A stretch of DNA of 64,000 nt from Mesorhizobium sp. B1-1-8. Lineage in GTDB: Bacteria; Pseudomonadota; Alphaproteobacteria; Rhizobiales; Rhizobiaceae. The stretch lies in the NCBI RefSeq assembly GCF_006442795.2, contig NZ_CP083956.1:4875501-4939500 (forward strand). Reading direction: 5' to 3'. Shown one piece after another: positions 18,961-27,178 of the stretch. A program made the translations under genes and the position numbers. Numbering within the stretch: the first letter of the stretch is position 1; each line of letters begins with the position of its first letter. The notes under the pieces are model-generated. The model searched no databases, had not been told where the DNA came from, and saw nothing but the letters and a program-made list of their open reading frames with translations.

Positions 18961-18979
18961 CCGACACAACTTATGTCGG
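18961..18979 (+). promoter_or_regulatory. Short hairpin just upstream of the DUF427 ribosome site
   Basis: CCGACA (18961-18966) and TGTCGG (18974-18979) pair across a 7-nt loop. The Shine-Dalgarno GGAG follows four bases later. It could be an operator or an mRNA hairpin controlling ribosome access. Confidence 0.3.
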
Positions 18980-18993
18980 ACAAGGAGACTTTC

Positions 18994-19383
18994 ATGGACA
19001 AGCTCGCCAACCCCTCCCCCGGCTTTCAGCGCAATCCCGACAAGGTGATAACAGTCGAACCCTATCGCGGCAGCGTCACGGTGCGCGCCGGCGAAATGGT
19101 TATCGCCAAGTCGACCCGGGCCAGGCTCCTGACGGAGCCGCCTTATTCACCGGTTTTCTACATTCCCTTCGACGACATCGATTTCAGCAAGCTCGCCGGC
19201 ACCGAGCACTCGACGCATTGCCCCTACAAGGGCGATGCCAGCTACTGGAGCATCGTGCCGGCCGGCGAAGGCGGCAAGAATGCCATGTGGGCCTATGAGC
19301 AGCCCTTCGACGAGATGACGGAGATTCGTAATCACGGCGCGTTCTACACGAGCAAGGTAACGGTCGAAGCCACGCCGGACTGA
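18994..19383 (+). CDS. DUF427 family protein
   Basis: 129 residues. The DUF427 core is visible as RGSVTVRAGEMVIAKSTRA, PVFYIPFDDIDF, and the strongly conserved STHCPYKGDASYWSI, with WAYEQPF near the end. The beta-rich fold is small and cytosolic; the biochemical role is unknown, although the conserved Cys-Pro-Tyr-Lys-Gly patch suggests a binding or catalytic site. Start ATG 18994 has GGAG six bases upstream; an in-frame upstream ATG at 18973 is less likely. Confidence 0.85.
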   Translation: MDKLANPSPGFQRNPDKVITVEPYRGSVTVRAGEMVIAKSTRARLLTEPPYSPVFYIPFDDIDFSKLAGTEHSTHCPYKGDASYWSIVPAGEGGKNAMWAYEQPFDEMTEIRNHGAFYTSKVTVEATPD

Positions 19384-19504
19384 GTGTGCCGATATTCAGG
19401 TGATGACGGCCTGCGAACTGCCGGCTCCTGTGCTCACGGAGTTCGAAGCTGTTCTCGGCTAAGCCTGACCTGAATCCCCGACTGCGGTCGCGCCACGGGC
19501 CGGT

Positions 19505-20239
19505 CTAATCCGTGGTGCCGTCGTTGCCGACATCCTCTGCATCGTCGAGGCGAACGAAGGTCATGCCCTTCTGCTTCAGGGCGAGCAGACCTTGGACGAC
19601 ACCCTCGCCCGCCGCATGGGTCGGCTGGTTGATGTGAGCGATGATGACGTCGCCGTCCTTGGCGGCGGCGATGCGACGGGCGGTCTCCTTTGCCCCCAGC
19701 AGTGAGCCGCCGTCGCCGTTGACCGAGAAGCCGGCGATCTTGAAGCCCAGCTTGCGGATCATGGCGATCGCCGACGGGCTGTATTCCGCGGTCGCGCCGC
19801 GAAACCATTTCGGCGCCGGGCCGCCGGCCCCGGCGAGCGCGGCGGCGCCGGATTCGACTTCGGCCAGCACGGCGTCAGGGCTGCCGGCGCTGCGGATGCC
19901 ATATATCTTTTGTGGTGTGTCGACCGCCGGAATGTGGCGGCCGCCATGGTTTTCCAGCTCGAACAGGTCGGGATGCGCCCGCATGATCTCGACGGCGGCC
20001 GGATTGCGCTTCAGCCAGATGCCGGTGACGAAGATGGTAGCGGGGATGCCGTTGTCGACAAGTGCTGACAGAATGCGTCTATCGGTCTGTCCGCCACAGG
20101 CATCGAGTGTCAGCGCGACGCGGCCGCCGCCGCCCTGCGGTTTCAAATGCAGCGTCGGCTCGACCAGCGTCGCGGCATTGCCCGAGACGACCGAGGCCGA
20201 CAGCACAATCGCGCAAAGATATTTTCGCAGCACGCGCAT
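19505..20239 (-). CDS. Secreted polysaccharide deacetylase family protein (CE4/NodB-like)
   Basis: 244 residues with a signal peptide (about 1-23, ending near SGNA). The NodB-homology domain begins with VALTLDACGG, the counterpart of TFDDG, in which the second Asp is replaced. It continues with PATIFVTGIWL and the metal-ligand-type ENHGGRH. The GFKIAGFSVNGDGG and DGDVIIAHIN segments match later motifs of the family. Relatives remove acetyl groups from peptidoglycan or exopolysaccharides in the periplasm. TLDAC variants form a recognised divergent group, so activity is plausible but not certain. It lies upstream of the GT9 pair on the same strand, 120 bp away. Confidence 0.85.
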   Translation of the reverse strand: MRVLRKYLCAIVLSASVVSGNAATLVEPTLHLKPQGGGGRVALTLDACGGQTDRRILSALVDNGIPATIFVTGIWLKRNPAAVEIMRAHPDLFELENHGGRHIPAVDTPQKIYGIRSAGSPDAVLAEVESGAAALAGAGGPAPKWFRGATAEYSPSAIAMIRKLGFKIAGFSVNGDGGSLLGAKETARRIAAAKDGDVIIAHINQPTHAAGEGVVQGLLALKQKGMTFVRLDDAEDVGNDGTTD

Positions 20240-20359
20240 TCCTTGTTCCAGTCCGTCGGGTCAAACTTCCTACCGCAGGATGATCGCGCCAACATGACCG
20301 GCATCAAGGCCAAAATCGGGACGCGTCATGAGGGGAGTGCGGAATCCTGCCCGCAAATA

Positions 20360-21463
20360 TCAGACCCCATGCCCAAGGGCCATCTCCGTCCGCGACAGCA
20401 GCTCCCGCACCGCGTCGACGACAGGATCCACTTCGAGGCGCCAGACGCAGCATGCCTTGCTCGGATCGGTCCGGCGGCACAGGTCGCCACCTACGCAGCT
20501 GCACGGCATGGAGGGCTGCAGCGAGATGCTGGGCACACCGACCGGCGCCCAGCGGATCGGGTTGGTCAGCCCGAACAGGCCGACCACCGGCGTGCCGGCC
20601 GCCGCCGCCATGTGCATCGGGCCGCTCTCGTTGCCGAGGAACAGCCGTGCCTCCTTGAGCAGCGCCAGCAACGTTTCGAGCGATAGCGCCCCGACCAGAT
20701 CCACGATCGGCGTCTTGACCGCGGCCTTGATTTGCGCGGTCGCCTCGGTCTCGCCGGGACCGCCGACCAGCGCGACGGAGAGACCGGTCTCGTTGGCGAT
20801 CCTGTCGATCGCCGCGGCGAAGCGCTCGGGCTGCCAGCGACGCCCGGGAAAGCTTGCTCCGGCATGCACAGCCACAAAGGCGTTTGGCCGCAGACCGAAC
20901 TTGTCCAGCAAGGCCAACGCCTGCGTGGTTTCCAGCGGCAGCGGCTGGATCGAGGGTGCCTTCACCCGCAAATCCACACCGAGCGCCTCCAGCGGCGAAA
21001 GGTAGCGGTAGAGAAAATGCCGTTCTCCATACGCGATCGGCCTCATGCGGACATTGGCGGGCTGGCGTTCGTACCAGCGCAGCGGCCTTTCGGGCTGGCT
21101 GTAGCCGAGCCGGACCGGCGCGTTGACCAGCCCGGAAACAAACCGGGAGGTTTTCGAGTCGGTAATATCGATGGTCATATCAAACCGGTACCGCCGCAAC
21201 GCGTGTATCGTCCGGACAAGCTCCTGGCCGCGCTGCAGTATAGTGCCGCGCGCGCTGGCACGCCGGAAAGTGACCGTCTCGGAGGCGATGCCGTTCGCGG
21301 TCAGGAAGCTTGCGACGCGGGCCTCGCATAGAAAGACGATCCTGGCGTCCGGATATGCGAGCTGCAGGTTCTTCGCCAGCACGGACGCCAGGACGATGTC
21401 GCCGATGAACTTCGTCTGCAGGATCAGGATCGAGCGAAAGGAACCAGGGGGAATCTGCGACAC
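20360..21463 (-). CDS. Glycosyltransferase family 9 (heptosyltransferase-like), copy 1
   Basis: 367 residues from GTG 21463. That start aligns exactly with the ATG of copy 2; the longer frame from ATG 21523 is not conserved because copy 2 has CTC there. GT9 hallmarks are ILILQTKFIGDIVLAS at the N-terminus, HAGASFPGRRWQPERF, and the nucleotide-binding FLGNESGPMHMAAAAGTPVV. A Cys-rich stretch near the C-terminus (CSCVGGDLC and ACCVW) is typical of many heptosyltransferase relatives. It probably adds a sugar to LPS core or another glycan on the cytoplasmic face. Roughly five of six residues match copy 2. Confidence 0.88.
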   Translation of the reverse strand: MSQIPPGSFRSILILQTKFIGDIVLASVLAKNLQLAYPDARIVFLCEARVASFLTANGIASETVTFRRASARGTILQRGQELVRTIHALRRYRFDMTIDITDSKTSRFVSGLVNAPVRLGYSQPERPLRWYERQPANVRMRPIAYGERHFLYRYLSPLEALGVDLRVKAPSIQPLPLETTQALALLDKFGLRPNAFVAVHAGASFPGRRWQPERFAAAIDRIANETGLSVALVGGPGETEATAQIKAAVKTPIVDLVGALSLETLLALLKEARLFLGNESGPMHMAAAAGTPVVGLFGLTNPIRWAPVGVPSISLQPSMPCSCVGGDLCRRTDPSKACCVWRLEVDPVVDAVRELLSRTEMALGHGV

Positions 21464-21632
21464 TTGTCTCTGGTCACCGGACGGATCGGAGCCCACGAAA
21501 CCGGGTTGAGACGATGTCGACATTCAGAACCGCCACGCGCACGTTCACGGGACCTTCTATACAAGACTGTATCTGCGTGGGCCATAGCGCTCAGGCGCGC
21601 GACCAACGGCGGCGCAGAGTTCGCCCGCATTG

Positions 21633-22736
21633 TCAGACTGCATGCTCCAGAGGCGCCTCGGTGCGCGAAAGAAGCTCGCGCACGGCATCGACAACCGGGT
21701 CGACTTCGAGGCGCCAGACGCAGCATGCCTTGCTCGGATCGGTCCGACGGCACAGGTCGCCACCTATGCAGTCGCACGGCATGGAGGGCCGCAGCGAAAT
21801 GCCGGGCACACCGACCGGCGCCCAGTGGACCGGGTCGGTGAGGCCGAACAGGCCGACCACCGGCGTGCCGGTTGCCGCCGCCATGTGCATCGGGCCGCTC
21901 TCGTTGCCGAGGAACAGCCGTGCCTCCTTGAGCAGCGCAAGCAACGTTTCTAGCGACAGCGCCCCGACCAGGTTGACAACTGGCTCCCTGACCGCGGCCA
22001 TGATTTGCTCGGTCGCCTCGGCCTCGCCAAGGCCACCGACCAGAGCTACGCCCAGACCGGTTTCGTTCGATATCCTGTCGATCGCGGCGGCGAAGCGCTC
22101 GGGCTGCCAGCGGCGCCCCGGAAAGCTTGCTCCGGCATGCACCGCCATGAAGGCGTTTGGCCGTAGACCGGACCTGTCCAGCAAGGCGAGGGCCTGCGTG
22201 GTTTCCAGCGGCAGCGGCTGGATTGAGGGTACCTTCACCCGAAGGTCTACACCAAGCGCCTCCAGCGGCGAAAGATAGCGGTAGAGATAGTGCGGTTCTC
22301 CATAAGCGAACGGCCTCATGCGGACATTCGCCGGCTGGCGCTCATGCCAGCGCAACGGTCGCTCGGTCGGATGGTAGCCGACCCGGATCGGGGCATTGAC
22401 GAAGCCGGAAATGAGCCGCGAGGTCTTCGAGTCGGTAATGTCGATGATCATATCAAAACGATATTGCCGCAATGTGCGCACCGTGCGGAAAAGCTCCCGC
22501 CCGCGCTGCAGCGGCGTGCCGCGCATATGTGCACGCCGGAAGGTGACGGCTTCTGAAGCAATGCCGTGCACGGTGAGGAAGCCGGCGAAGCCGGCCTCGC
22601 ACAGAAAGACGATCCTGGCGTCGGGATATGCGAGTTGCAGGTTCTTCGCCAACGCTGACGCGAGCACGATGTCGCCGACGAACTTGGTCTGCAGGACCAG
22701 GATCGACCGCAAAACCGTGGGGGAAATCTGCAACAT
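21633..22736 (-). CDS. Glycosyltransferase family 9 (heptosyltransferase-like), copy 2
   Basis: 367 residues from ATG 22736 (a GTG 12 bases upstream is possible). The motifs are the same as in copy 1: ILVLQTKFVGDIVLAS, HAGASFPGRRW, FLGNESGPMHMAAATG and the Cys cluster CDCIGGDLC. Differences concentrate in the N-terminal acceptor half (about residues 45-110), whereas the C-terminal nucleotide-sugar half is almost identical. The acceptors may therefore have diverged while the donor stayed the same. That conclusion is inference from where the changes fall. It is the upstream gene of the tandem pair, 170 bp from copy 1. Confidence 0.88.
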   Translation of the reverse strand: MLQISPTVLRSILVLQTKFVGDIVLASALAKNLQLAYPDARIVFLCEAGFAGFLTVHGIASEAVTFRRAHMRGTPLQRGRELFRTVRTLRQYRFDMIIDITDSKTSRLISGFVNAPIRVGYHPTERPLRWHERQPANVRMRPFAYGEPHYLYRYLSPLEALGVDLRVKVPSIQPLPLETTQALALLDRSGLRPNAFMAVHAGASFPGRRWQPERFAAAIDRISNETGLGVALVGGLGEAEATEQIMAAVREPVVNLVGALSLETLLALLKEARLFLGNESGPMHMAAATGTPVVGLFGLTDPVHWAPVGVPGISLRPSMPCDCIGGDLCRRTDPSKACCVWRLEVDPVVDAVRELLSRTEAPLEHAV

Positions 22737-22891
22737 CTGTTCTTGCACCGGGGGTTCGGGGGCCGGAAATTAATTGGAAACGATGTCGAGATTCAGGGCC
22801 GTCACACGCACGTTCGTGTGAGTTTCCATACAAAATCGTAAGGTCGCAAAACCGAAAAGCGGCAAACCGCAAGGCGACGGCGCGCGCCCGC

Positions 22892-25576
22892 TCAGGCGCG
22901 CTTTGCCGCCTCCTTGGCCGCCTCTACGGCAGCCTGGGCGGCGGCAAGCCTGGCGATCGGAACGCGATAGGGCGAACATGACACATAGTCGAGGCCGACC
23001 TCCTCGCAAAAGCGGATCGATGCCGGGTCGCCGCCATGCTCACCGCAGATGCCGAGCTTGATGTCCGGCCGCGTCGCCTTGCCCTTGTCGGCCGCGATCC
23101 GCACCAGCTCGCCGACACCGTCGACGTCGAGCGACACGAATGGATCCTGCTCGATGATGCCTTTTTGCCGGTAGGTTTCGAGGAAGGACGCCGCATCGTC
23201 GCGCGAGATGCCGAACGTCGTCTGGGTGAGGTCGTTGGTGCCGAAAGAGAAGAATTCGGCCGCCTCTGCGATGACATGGGCGCGAATCGCCGCGCGCGGC
23301 AATTCGATCATCGTGCCGGTGAGATAGTCGATCTTGGTGCCGGTCTCCTGCATGACGCTTTGCGCCACCGCGTCGATGCGCGCCTTTACGTATTCCAGCT
23401 CCTTCGCCAGGCCGACCAGCGGCACCATGATTTCCGGCACGACAAGCGCGCCGGCCTTGCGGCCGGCCTCGACGGCCGCCTCGAAGATGGCGCGCGCCTG
23501 CATCTCGGCGATCTCCGGATAGGACACGGCCAGCCGGCAGCCGCGATGGCCGAGCATCGGATTGAATTCGTGCAGCGCCTCGGTGCGCTGCCTGAGCTTG
23601 TCGGCCGAAACGTTCATGGCCGTGGCGACCTCGGCGAGTTCGGCTTCGGTCTTGGGCAGGAATTCGTGCAAAGGCGGATCAAGCAGGCGGATCGTCACCG
23701 GCAGGCCGGCCATGATCTCGAACAGTTCGAGGAAGTCCGAACGCTGCATCGGCAGCAGCTTGGCGAGCGCTGCGCGACGGTCCTTCTCGGTGTCGGCCAG
23801 GATCATCTCGCGCATGGCGACGATGCGGGCGCCGTCGAAGAACATATGCTCCGTGCGGCAAAGGCCGATGCCTTCGGCGCCGAAGGAACGGGCCATGCGC
23901 GCGTCGAGCGGCGTTTCGGCGTTGGTGCGCACCTTCATGCGACGCGCGGCGTCTGCCCATTCCATGATGGCGGCGAAGTCGCCCGACAGTTCGGGCTGCA
24001 GCATGGCGACCGCGCCCTTCAGCACCTGGCCGTTGCCGCCGTCGATGGTGATGATGTCGCCCTTGCGGAAGGTCTGGCCCATCGAGATCAGCGTGCCGGC
24101 CTTGTAGTCGACGCGCAGCGAGCCGGCGCCCGAGACGCAGGGCTTGCCCATGCCGCGCGCCACCACGGCGGCATGGCTGGTCATGCCGCCGCGCGTGGTA
24201 AGGATACCCTCGGCGGCATGCATGCCGTGAATGTCCTCGGGACTGGTCTCGATGCGCACCAGGATCGCCTTGCGGCCTTGCGCCTTGGCGTCCTCGGCAT
24301 CGCCGGAGGAAAAGACGATCTCGCCGGTGGCGGCGCCCGGCGAGGCCGGCAGGCCGACGCCGATCACATTGCGCTCCGCCTTCGGATCGATGGTCGGGTG
24401 CAGGAGTTGGTCGAGCGAGGCGGGATCGATGCGGGCGACCGCCTCTTCTTTCGTGATCAGTCCATCCTTGGCCATCTCGACGGCGATCTTCAGCGCCGCC
24501 TTGGCGGTGCGCTTGCCGGAACGGGTCTGCAGCATCCACAATTTGCCGCGCTCTATGGTGAATTCGAGATCCTGCATGTCGCGGTAGTGCTTTTCCAGCC
24601 GGTCGGAAATGTCGACGAAAACCTGGAAGGCGTCCGGCATCAGCTTCTGCAGCGACGGCTTGTCGGAGCCGGCGGCGATACGCGCCGCCTCGGTGATATT
24701 CTGCGGCGTGCGGATGCCGGCGACCACGTCCTCGCCCTGGGCATTGACCAGGAATTCGCCGTAGAGCTGCCTTTCGCCGGTCGAGGGGTTGCGGGTGAAG
24801 GCGACACCGGTGGCGGATGTGTTGCCCATATTGCCGAACACCATGGCCTGGACGTTGACCGCCGTGCCCCAGCTTTCCGGGATGCCGTGGAGGCGCCGGT
24901 AGGTGATGGCGCGGTTGTTCATCCAGCTCGAGAACACCGCGCCGATCGCGCCCCAAAGCTGTTCGTGCGGATCCTGCGGGAACGGCTTGCCGAGTTCTTC
25001 CTCGACCTTGGCCTTGTAGAGCGCGATCACGCCCTGCCATTCGATGGCCGAAAGCTCGGTGTCGAGCTCATGGCCGAGGCTCGCCTTCTGGTCCTCGAGG
25101 ATTTCCTCGAACACCTCGTGGTCTAGGCCCATGACCACGTCGGAATACATCTGGATGAAGCGGCGGTAGCTGTCATAGGCGAAGCGGGCATCGCCGGAAT
25201 CGGCGGCCAGCGCTTCGACCGTCTCATCGTTGAGGCCGAGATTGAGCACGGTATCCATCATGCCCGGCATCGACGCGCGGGCCCCGGAGCGGACCGAAAC
25301 CAGCAGCAGCTTCGCCGGATCGCCGAAGCGGCGGCCGGTGAGCTTGCCGATGTGGTCGAGCGCCGACAGGACGTCGGCTTCCAGCGCCGCCGGATAGGTA
25401 CGGCCATCGGCGTAATAGGCGTTGCAGACGTCGGTGGTGATGGTGAAGCCCGGCGGGACTGGCAGGCCGAGGCTGCACATCTCGGCAAGATTGGCGCCCT
25501 TGCCGCCGAGAAGGTTGCGGTCGCCGGCACGGCCTTCGGCGGCGCCATCGCCGAAGGTGTAAACCCACTTGGTCAT
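22892..25576 (-). CDS. ppdK: Pyruvate, phosphate dikinase
   Basis: 894 residues, full length. The N-terminal ATP-grasp part opens with LLGGKGANLAEMCSLGLPVP. The central phosphohistidine domain has the catalytic His468 in TRGGMTSHAAVVARGMGKP, and the C-terminal PEP/pyruvate barrel contains FSFGTNDLTQTTFG and LGICGEHGGDP with the catalytic Cys. It interconverts ATP, phosphate and pyruvate with AMP, pyrophosphate and PEP, and is a common rhizobial gluconeogenic enzyme. The family is often controlled by a DUF299 regulatory protein; none is in the window. It is divergent from the VOC gene. Confidence 0.97.
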   Translation of the reverse strand: MTKWVYTFGDGAAEGRAGDRNLLGGKGANLAEMCSLGLPVPPGFTITTDVCNAYYADGRTYPAALEADVLSALDHIGKLTGRRFGDPAKLLLVSVRSGARASMPGMMDTVLNLGLNDETVEALAADSGDARFAYDSYRRFIQMYSDVVMGLDHEVFEEILEDQKASLGHELDTELSAIEWQGVIALYKAKVEEELGKPFPQDPHEQLWGAIGAVFSSWMNNRAITYRRLHGIPESWGTAVNVQAMVFGNMGNTSATGVAFTRNPSTGERQLYGEFLVNAQGEDVVAGIRTPQNITEAARIAAGSDKPSLQKLMPDAFQVFVDISDRLEKHYRDMQDLEFTIERGKLWMLQTRSGKRTAKAALKIAVEMAKDGLITKEEAVARIDPASLDQLLHPTIDPKAERNVIGVGLPASPGAATGEIVFSSGDAEDAKAQGRKAILVRIETSPEDIHGMHAAEGILTTRGGMTSHAAVVARGMGKPCVSGAGSLRVDYKAGTLISMGQTFRKGDIITIDGGNGQVLKGAVAMLQPELSGDFAAIMEWADAARRMKVRTNAETPLDARMARSFGAEGIGLCRTEHMFFDGARIVAMREMILADTEKDRRAALAKLLPMQRSDFLELFEIMAGLPVTIRLLDPPLHEFLPKTEAELAEVATAMNVSADKLRQRTEALHEFNPMLGHRGCRLAVSYPEIAEMQARAIFEAAVEAGRKAGALVVPEIMVPLVGLAKELEYVKARIDAVAQSVMQETGTKIDYLTGTMIELPRAAIRAHVIAEAAEFFSFGTNDLTQTTFGISRDDAASFLETYRQKGIIEQDPFVSLDVDGVGELVRIAADKGKATRPDIKLGICGEHGGDPASIRFCEEVGLDYVSCSPYRVPIARLAAAQAAVEAAKEAAKRA

Positions 25577-25795
25577 GCTCGCCCTCCAAGTCCTTGGAAG
25601 ATGGACAACACCCGGACCAAGGCCCGGTTCCCCGCCTTCCCGATCCGAGCGATATGATGCTGCAGTGCGAAAGGCAAGGTATCGGCAAAGAAAGCCGTGC
25701 TGCTACAATCGATTAAGCAAAAGCTGCGTCAAAAAGACTTGCCGGATCGCGTGCCACGATATAGAACATAAAGGGAACACTTCAGGAGTGGCGTG

Positions 25796-26140
25796 ATGAA
25801 ACTCGGCGGAAAGCTGGACTATCTGGAATTGCCGGCGACCGGCGGCACGCTGGACAGCGTGAAGGCCTTCTACAGCGCGGCGTTTTCCTGGTCGTTCACC
25901 GATTACGGACCGACCTATTCGGCCTTTGCCGAAGGGCTCGACGGCGGCTTCCAGGCCGACGCAGGCGAAGCGCCGGCCAGACCGCTGCCGGTGCTTTATT
26001 CCGAAAACCTCGAGGAAACGCTGGACGCGGTGGAAAATGCCGGCGGCGCCATCGTCAAGCCGATCTTTTCGTTCCCCGGCGGCAGGCGGTTCCATTTCAC
26101 CGATCCGGCCGGCAACGAGCTGGCGGTCTGGGGTGCGTGA
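25796..26140 (+). CDS. VOC/glyoxalase-like family protein
   Basis: 114 residues forming one vicinal-oxygen-chelate unit pair. It opens with LDYLELPATGGTLDSVKAFY and later has FSFPGGRRFHFTDPAGNELAVW, the typical C-terminal beta-alpha-beta ending with the metal-ligand Glu. The substrate is unknown; relatives include glyoxalases, bleomycin-resistance proteins and dioxygenase-like proteins. ATG 25796 is chosen with AGGAG seven bases upstream; a GTG one codon earlier is in frame. Confidence 0.85.
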   Translation: MKLGGKLDYLELPATGGTLDSVKAFYSAAFSWSFTDYGPTYSAFAEGLDGGFQADAGEAPARPLPVLYSENLEETLDAVENAGGAIVKPIFSFPGGRRFHFTDPAGNELAVWGA

Positions 26141-26210
26141 AAATCATTTCGCGAAGGCGTGCGCCCAAGCGACATTCTGACCCGTGGATCAGTTCGTCGC
26201 CGTCATAGCA

Positions 26211-26239
26211 TTGAGCTTTGCCGCGCCTCGTCCTATAAG
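26211..26239 (+). promoter_or_regulatory. Predicted sigma70-type promoter of tRNA-Gln
   Basis: TTGAGC (26211-26216) and TATAAG (26234-26239) are separated by exactly 17 bp. They would start transcription about 24 bp before the mature tRNA 5' end. Confidence 0.6.
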
Positions 26240-26269
26240 GCCGCGCGCAGTGGGGCACGCCCCGCCTGC

Positions 26270-26344
26270 TGGGGCGTCGCCAAGTGGTAAGGCATCGGTT
26301 TTTGGTACCGACATTCCCAGGTTCGAATCCTGGCGCCCCAGCCA
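26270..26344 (+). tRNA. tRNA-Gln (anticodon UUG)
   Basis: Complete cloverleaf. The acceptor stem TGGGGCG pairs with CGCCCCA. The anticodon stem-loop is TCGGT-TTTTGGT-ACCGA, with anticodon TTG. The T arm contains the standard GGTTCGAATCC, and a genomically encoded CCA follows discriminator G. The well-formed promoter upstream supports expression. Confidence 0.95.
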
Positions 26345-26467
26345 AACTGGACTCTGTTGATAATTTGGCTCCGTGGGCTTCTTCCGTCGCCGCATCTGCC
26401 ACTTTTTTCCCCAGCAAATCAAACGCCTAAACGCGGAGCGAACTTCGCGGCGCTCCCATCCGAGGGA

Positions 26468-26670
26468 TCAGTGCGCGAAGCCGCCAATGGTCATGCCCCG
26501 TCGACAATCAACATCTGGCCAAACATAGCTTAAGGCGTCTGAGCAGAGCCAAACGGCGGCTTCTCGGCTTGCCGCCTCGTTGGCGGGAATGGCGTTCTTC
26601 GTCTGCGATTTTTCGGGAACTCGGCGATGGAACGCGGCGTTGAAGATATCTAAGGGACGGCCGCTCAGTC
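26468..26670 (-). pseudogene. Decayed 3' end of a short-chain dehydrogenase gene
   Basis: On the minus strand one frame reads NAAFHRRVPEKSQTKNAIP, then EAAVWLCSDALSYV. The signature then continues only after a frame change as GQMLIVDG, and after a second change as MTIGGFAH followed by a stop. Together these reproduce the C-terminal end of classical SDRs (WLCSDAASYVTGxxxxVDGG). Two frameshifts within about 20 codons and the absence of any upstream Rossmann part mark it as a remnant. It lies between tRNA-Gln and the small secreted protein gene. The 120 bp before it (26345-26467) show nothing coding. Confidence 0.65.
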
Positions 26671-26746
26671 GCTGTGATTTCTGAGCAATTTAAGGTCGCG
26701 CATCGGGCAGGGCATTGAATTCCTTGCAATCATTGGAGAACCCGAC

Positions 26747-27037
26747 ATGCGAATGCTTACCCTCTTTGCTGCGTTTTCGCTGCTCGCCGGCCCTGCGTCG
26801 GCAGCCGATCACCTCTTCAGCGCCACATCGGCAGGCGGCTTGACGACCTCAAGCCAACCCTTCCTGAACGGCACAAACAACAGCGCGCCGACAGCCGATG
26901 CTGTGCCGGGCCAGGGTAGTCCGCTGTCGGGCGCCGAGCACACCGTGCCGGCCACCGACACGCAGACGGGTGCCTCACTCAGGACCATGCCGTCGGCCAC
27001 TCAGGGCAAGACGGCGCCATCGGCCAACGCCCGCTGA
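26747..27037 (+). CDS. Small secreted hypothetical protein, 96 aa
   Basis: ATG 26747 has TTGGAGAA upstream at good spacing. Residues 1-19 are a clear signal peptide (LFAAFSLLAGPASA) with cleavage after ASA. The mature 77 residues are rich in Thr, Ser, Gly, Pro and Ala, with no predicted fold or Cys. The protein is probably periplasmic or extracellular and disordered. Family unknown. Confidence 0.7.
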   Translation: MRMLTLFAAFSLLAGPASAADHLFSATSAGGLTTSSQPFLNGTNNSAPTADAVPGQGSPLSGAEHTVPATDTQTGASLRTMPSATQGKTAPSANAR

Positions 27038-27178
27038 CAGCCTTCCGGGCACCCGAGGCGGCACTCAGAGGACCGAGCGCCGCCGTGGAATCTTTATTGG
27101 GACTACACCGCCCGGGCTGCAGCTGTCATGCGCACGCATCGACCGGAACGGTCGAGCGCGAGGCGCGTTTGCTGTCCG

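Larger units (their letters stand above)
20340..22843 (-). repeat. Direct tandem duplication of a 1.27 kb glycosyltransferase unit
   Basis: Two consecutive copies, offset by about 1273 bp, include the whole GT9 gene, about 90 bp of 5' flank (compare 21511-21570 with 22781-22840, both containing a shared CGCACGTTC core) and about 20 bp of 3' flank (compare 20346-20385 with 21619-21658). Start-to-start and stop-to-stop distances are the same, so the copies have no net length change in the gene. Confidence 0.85.

Noticed and set aside
23036..25126. A 696-codon open frame antisense to ppdK
   Set aside because: Composition is Arg/Gly/His/Ala-rich with no recognisable fold, and ppdK is unmistakable on the other strand.
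26345..26467. Phage or island attachment site after tRNA-Gln
   Set aside because: No repeat of the tRNA 3' end and no integrase gene is present in the window.
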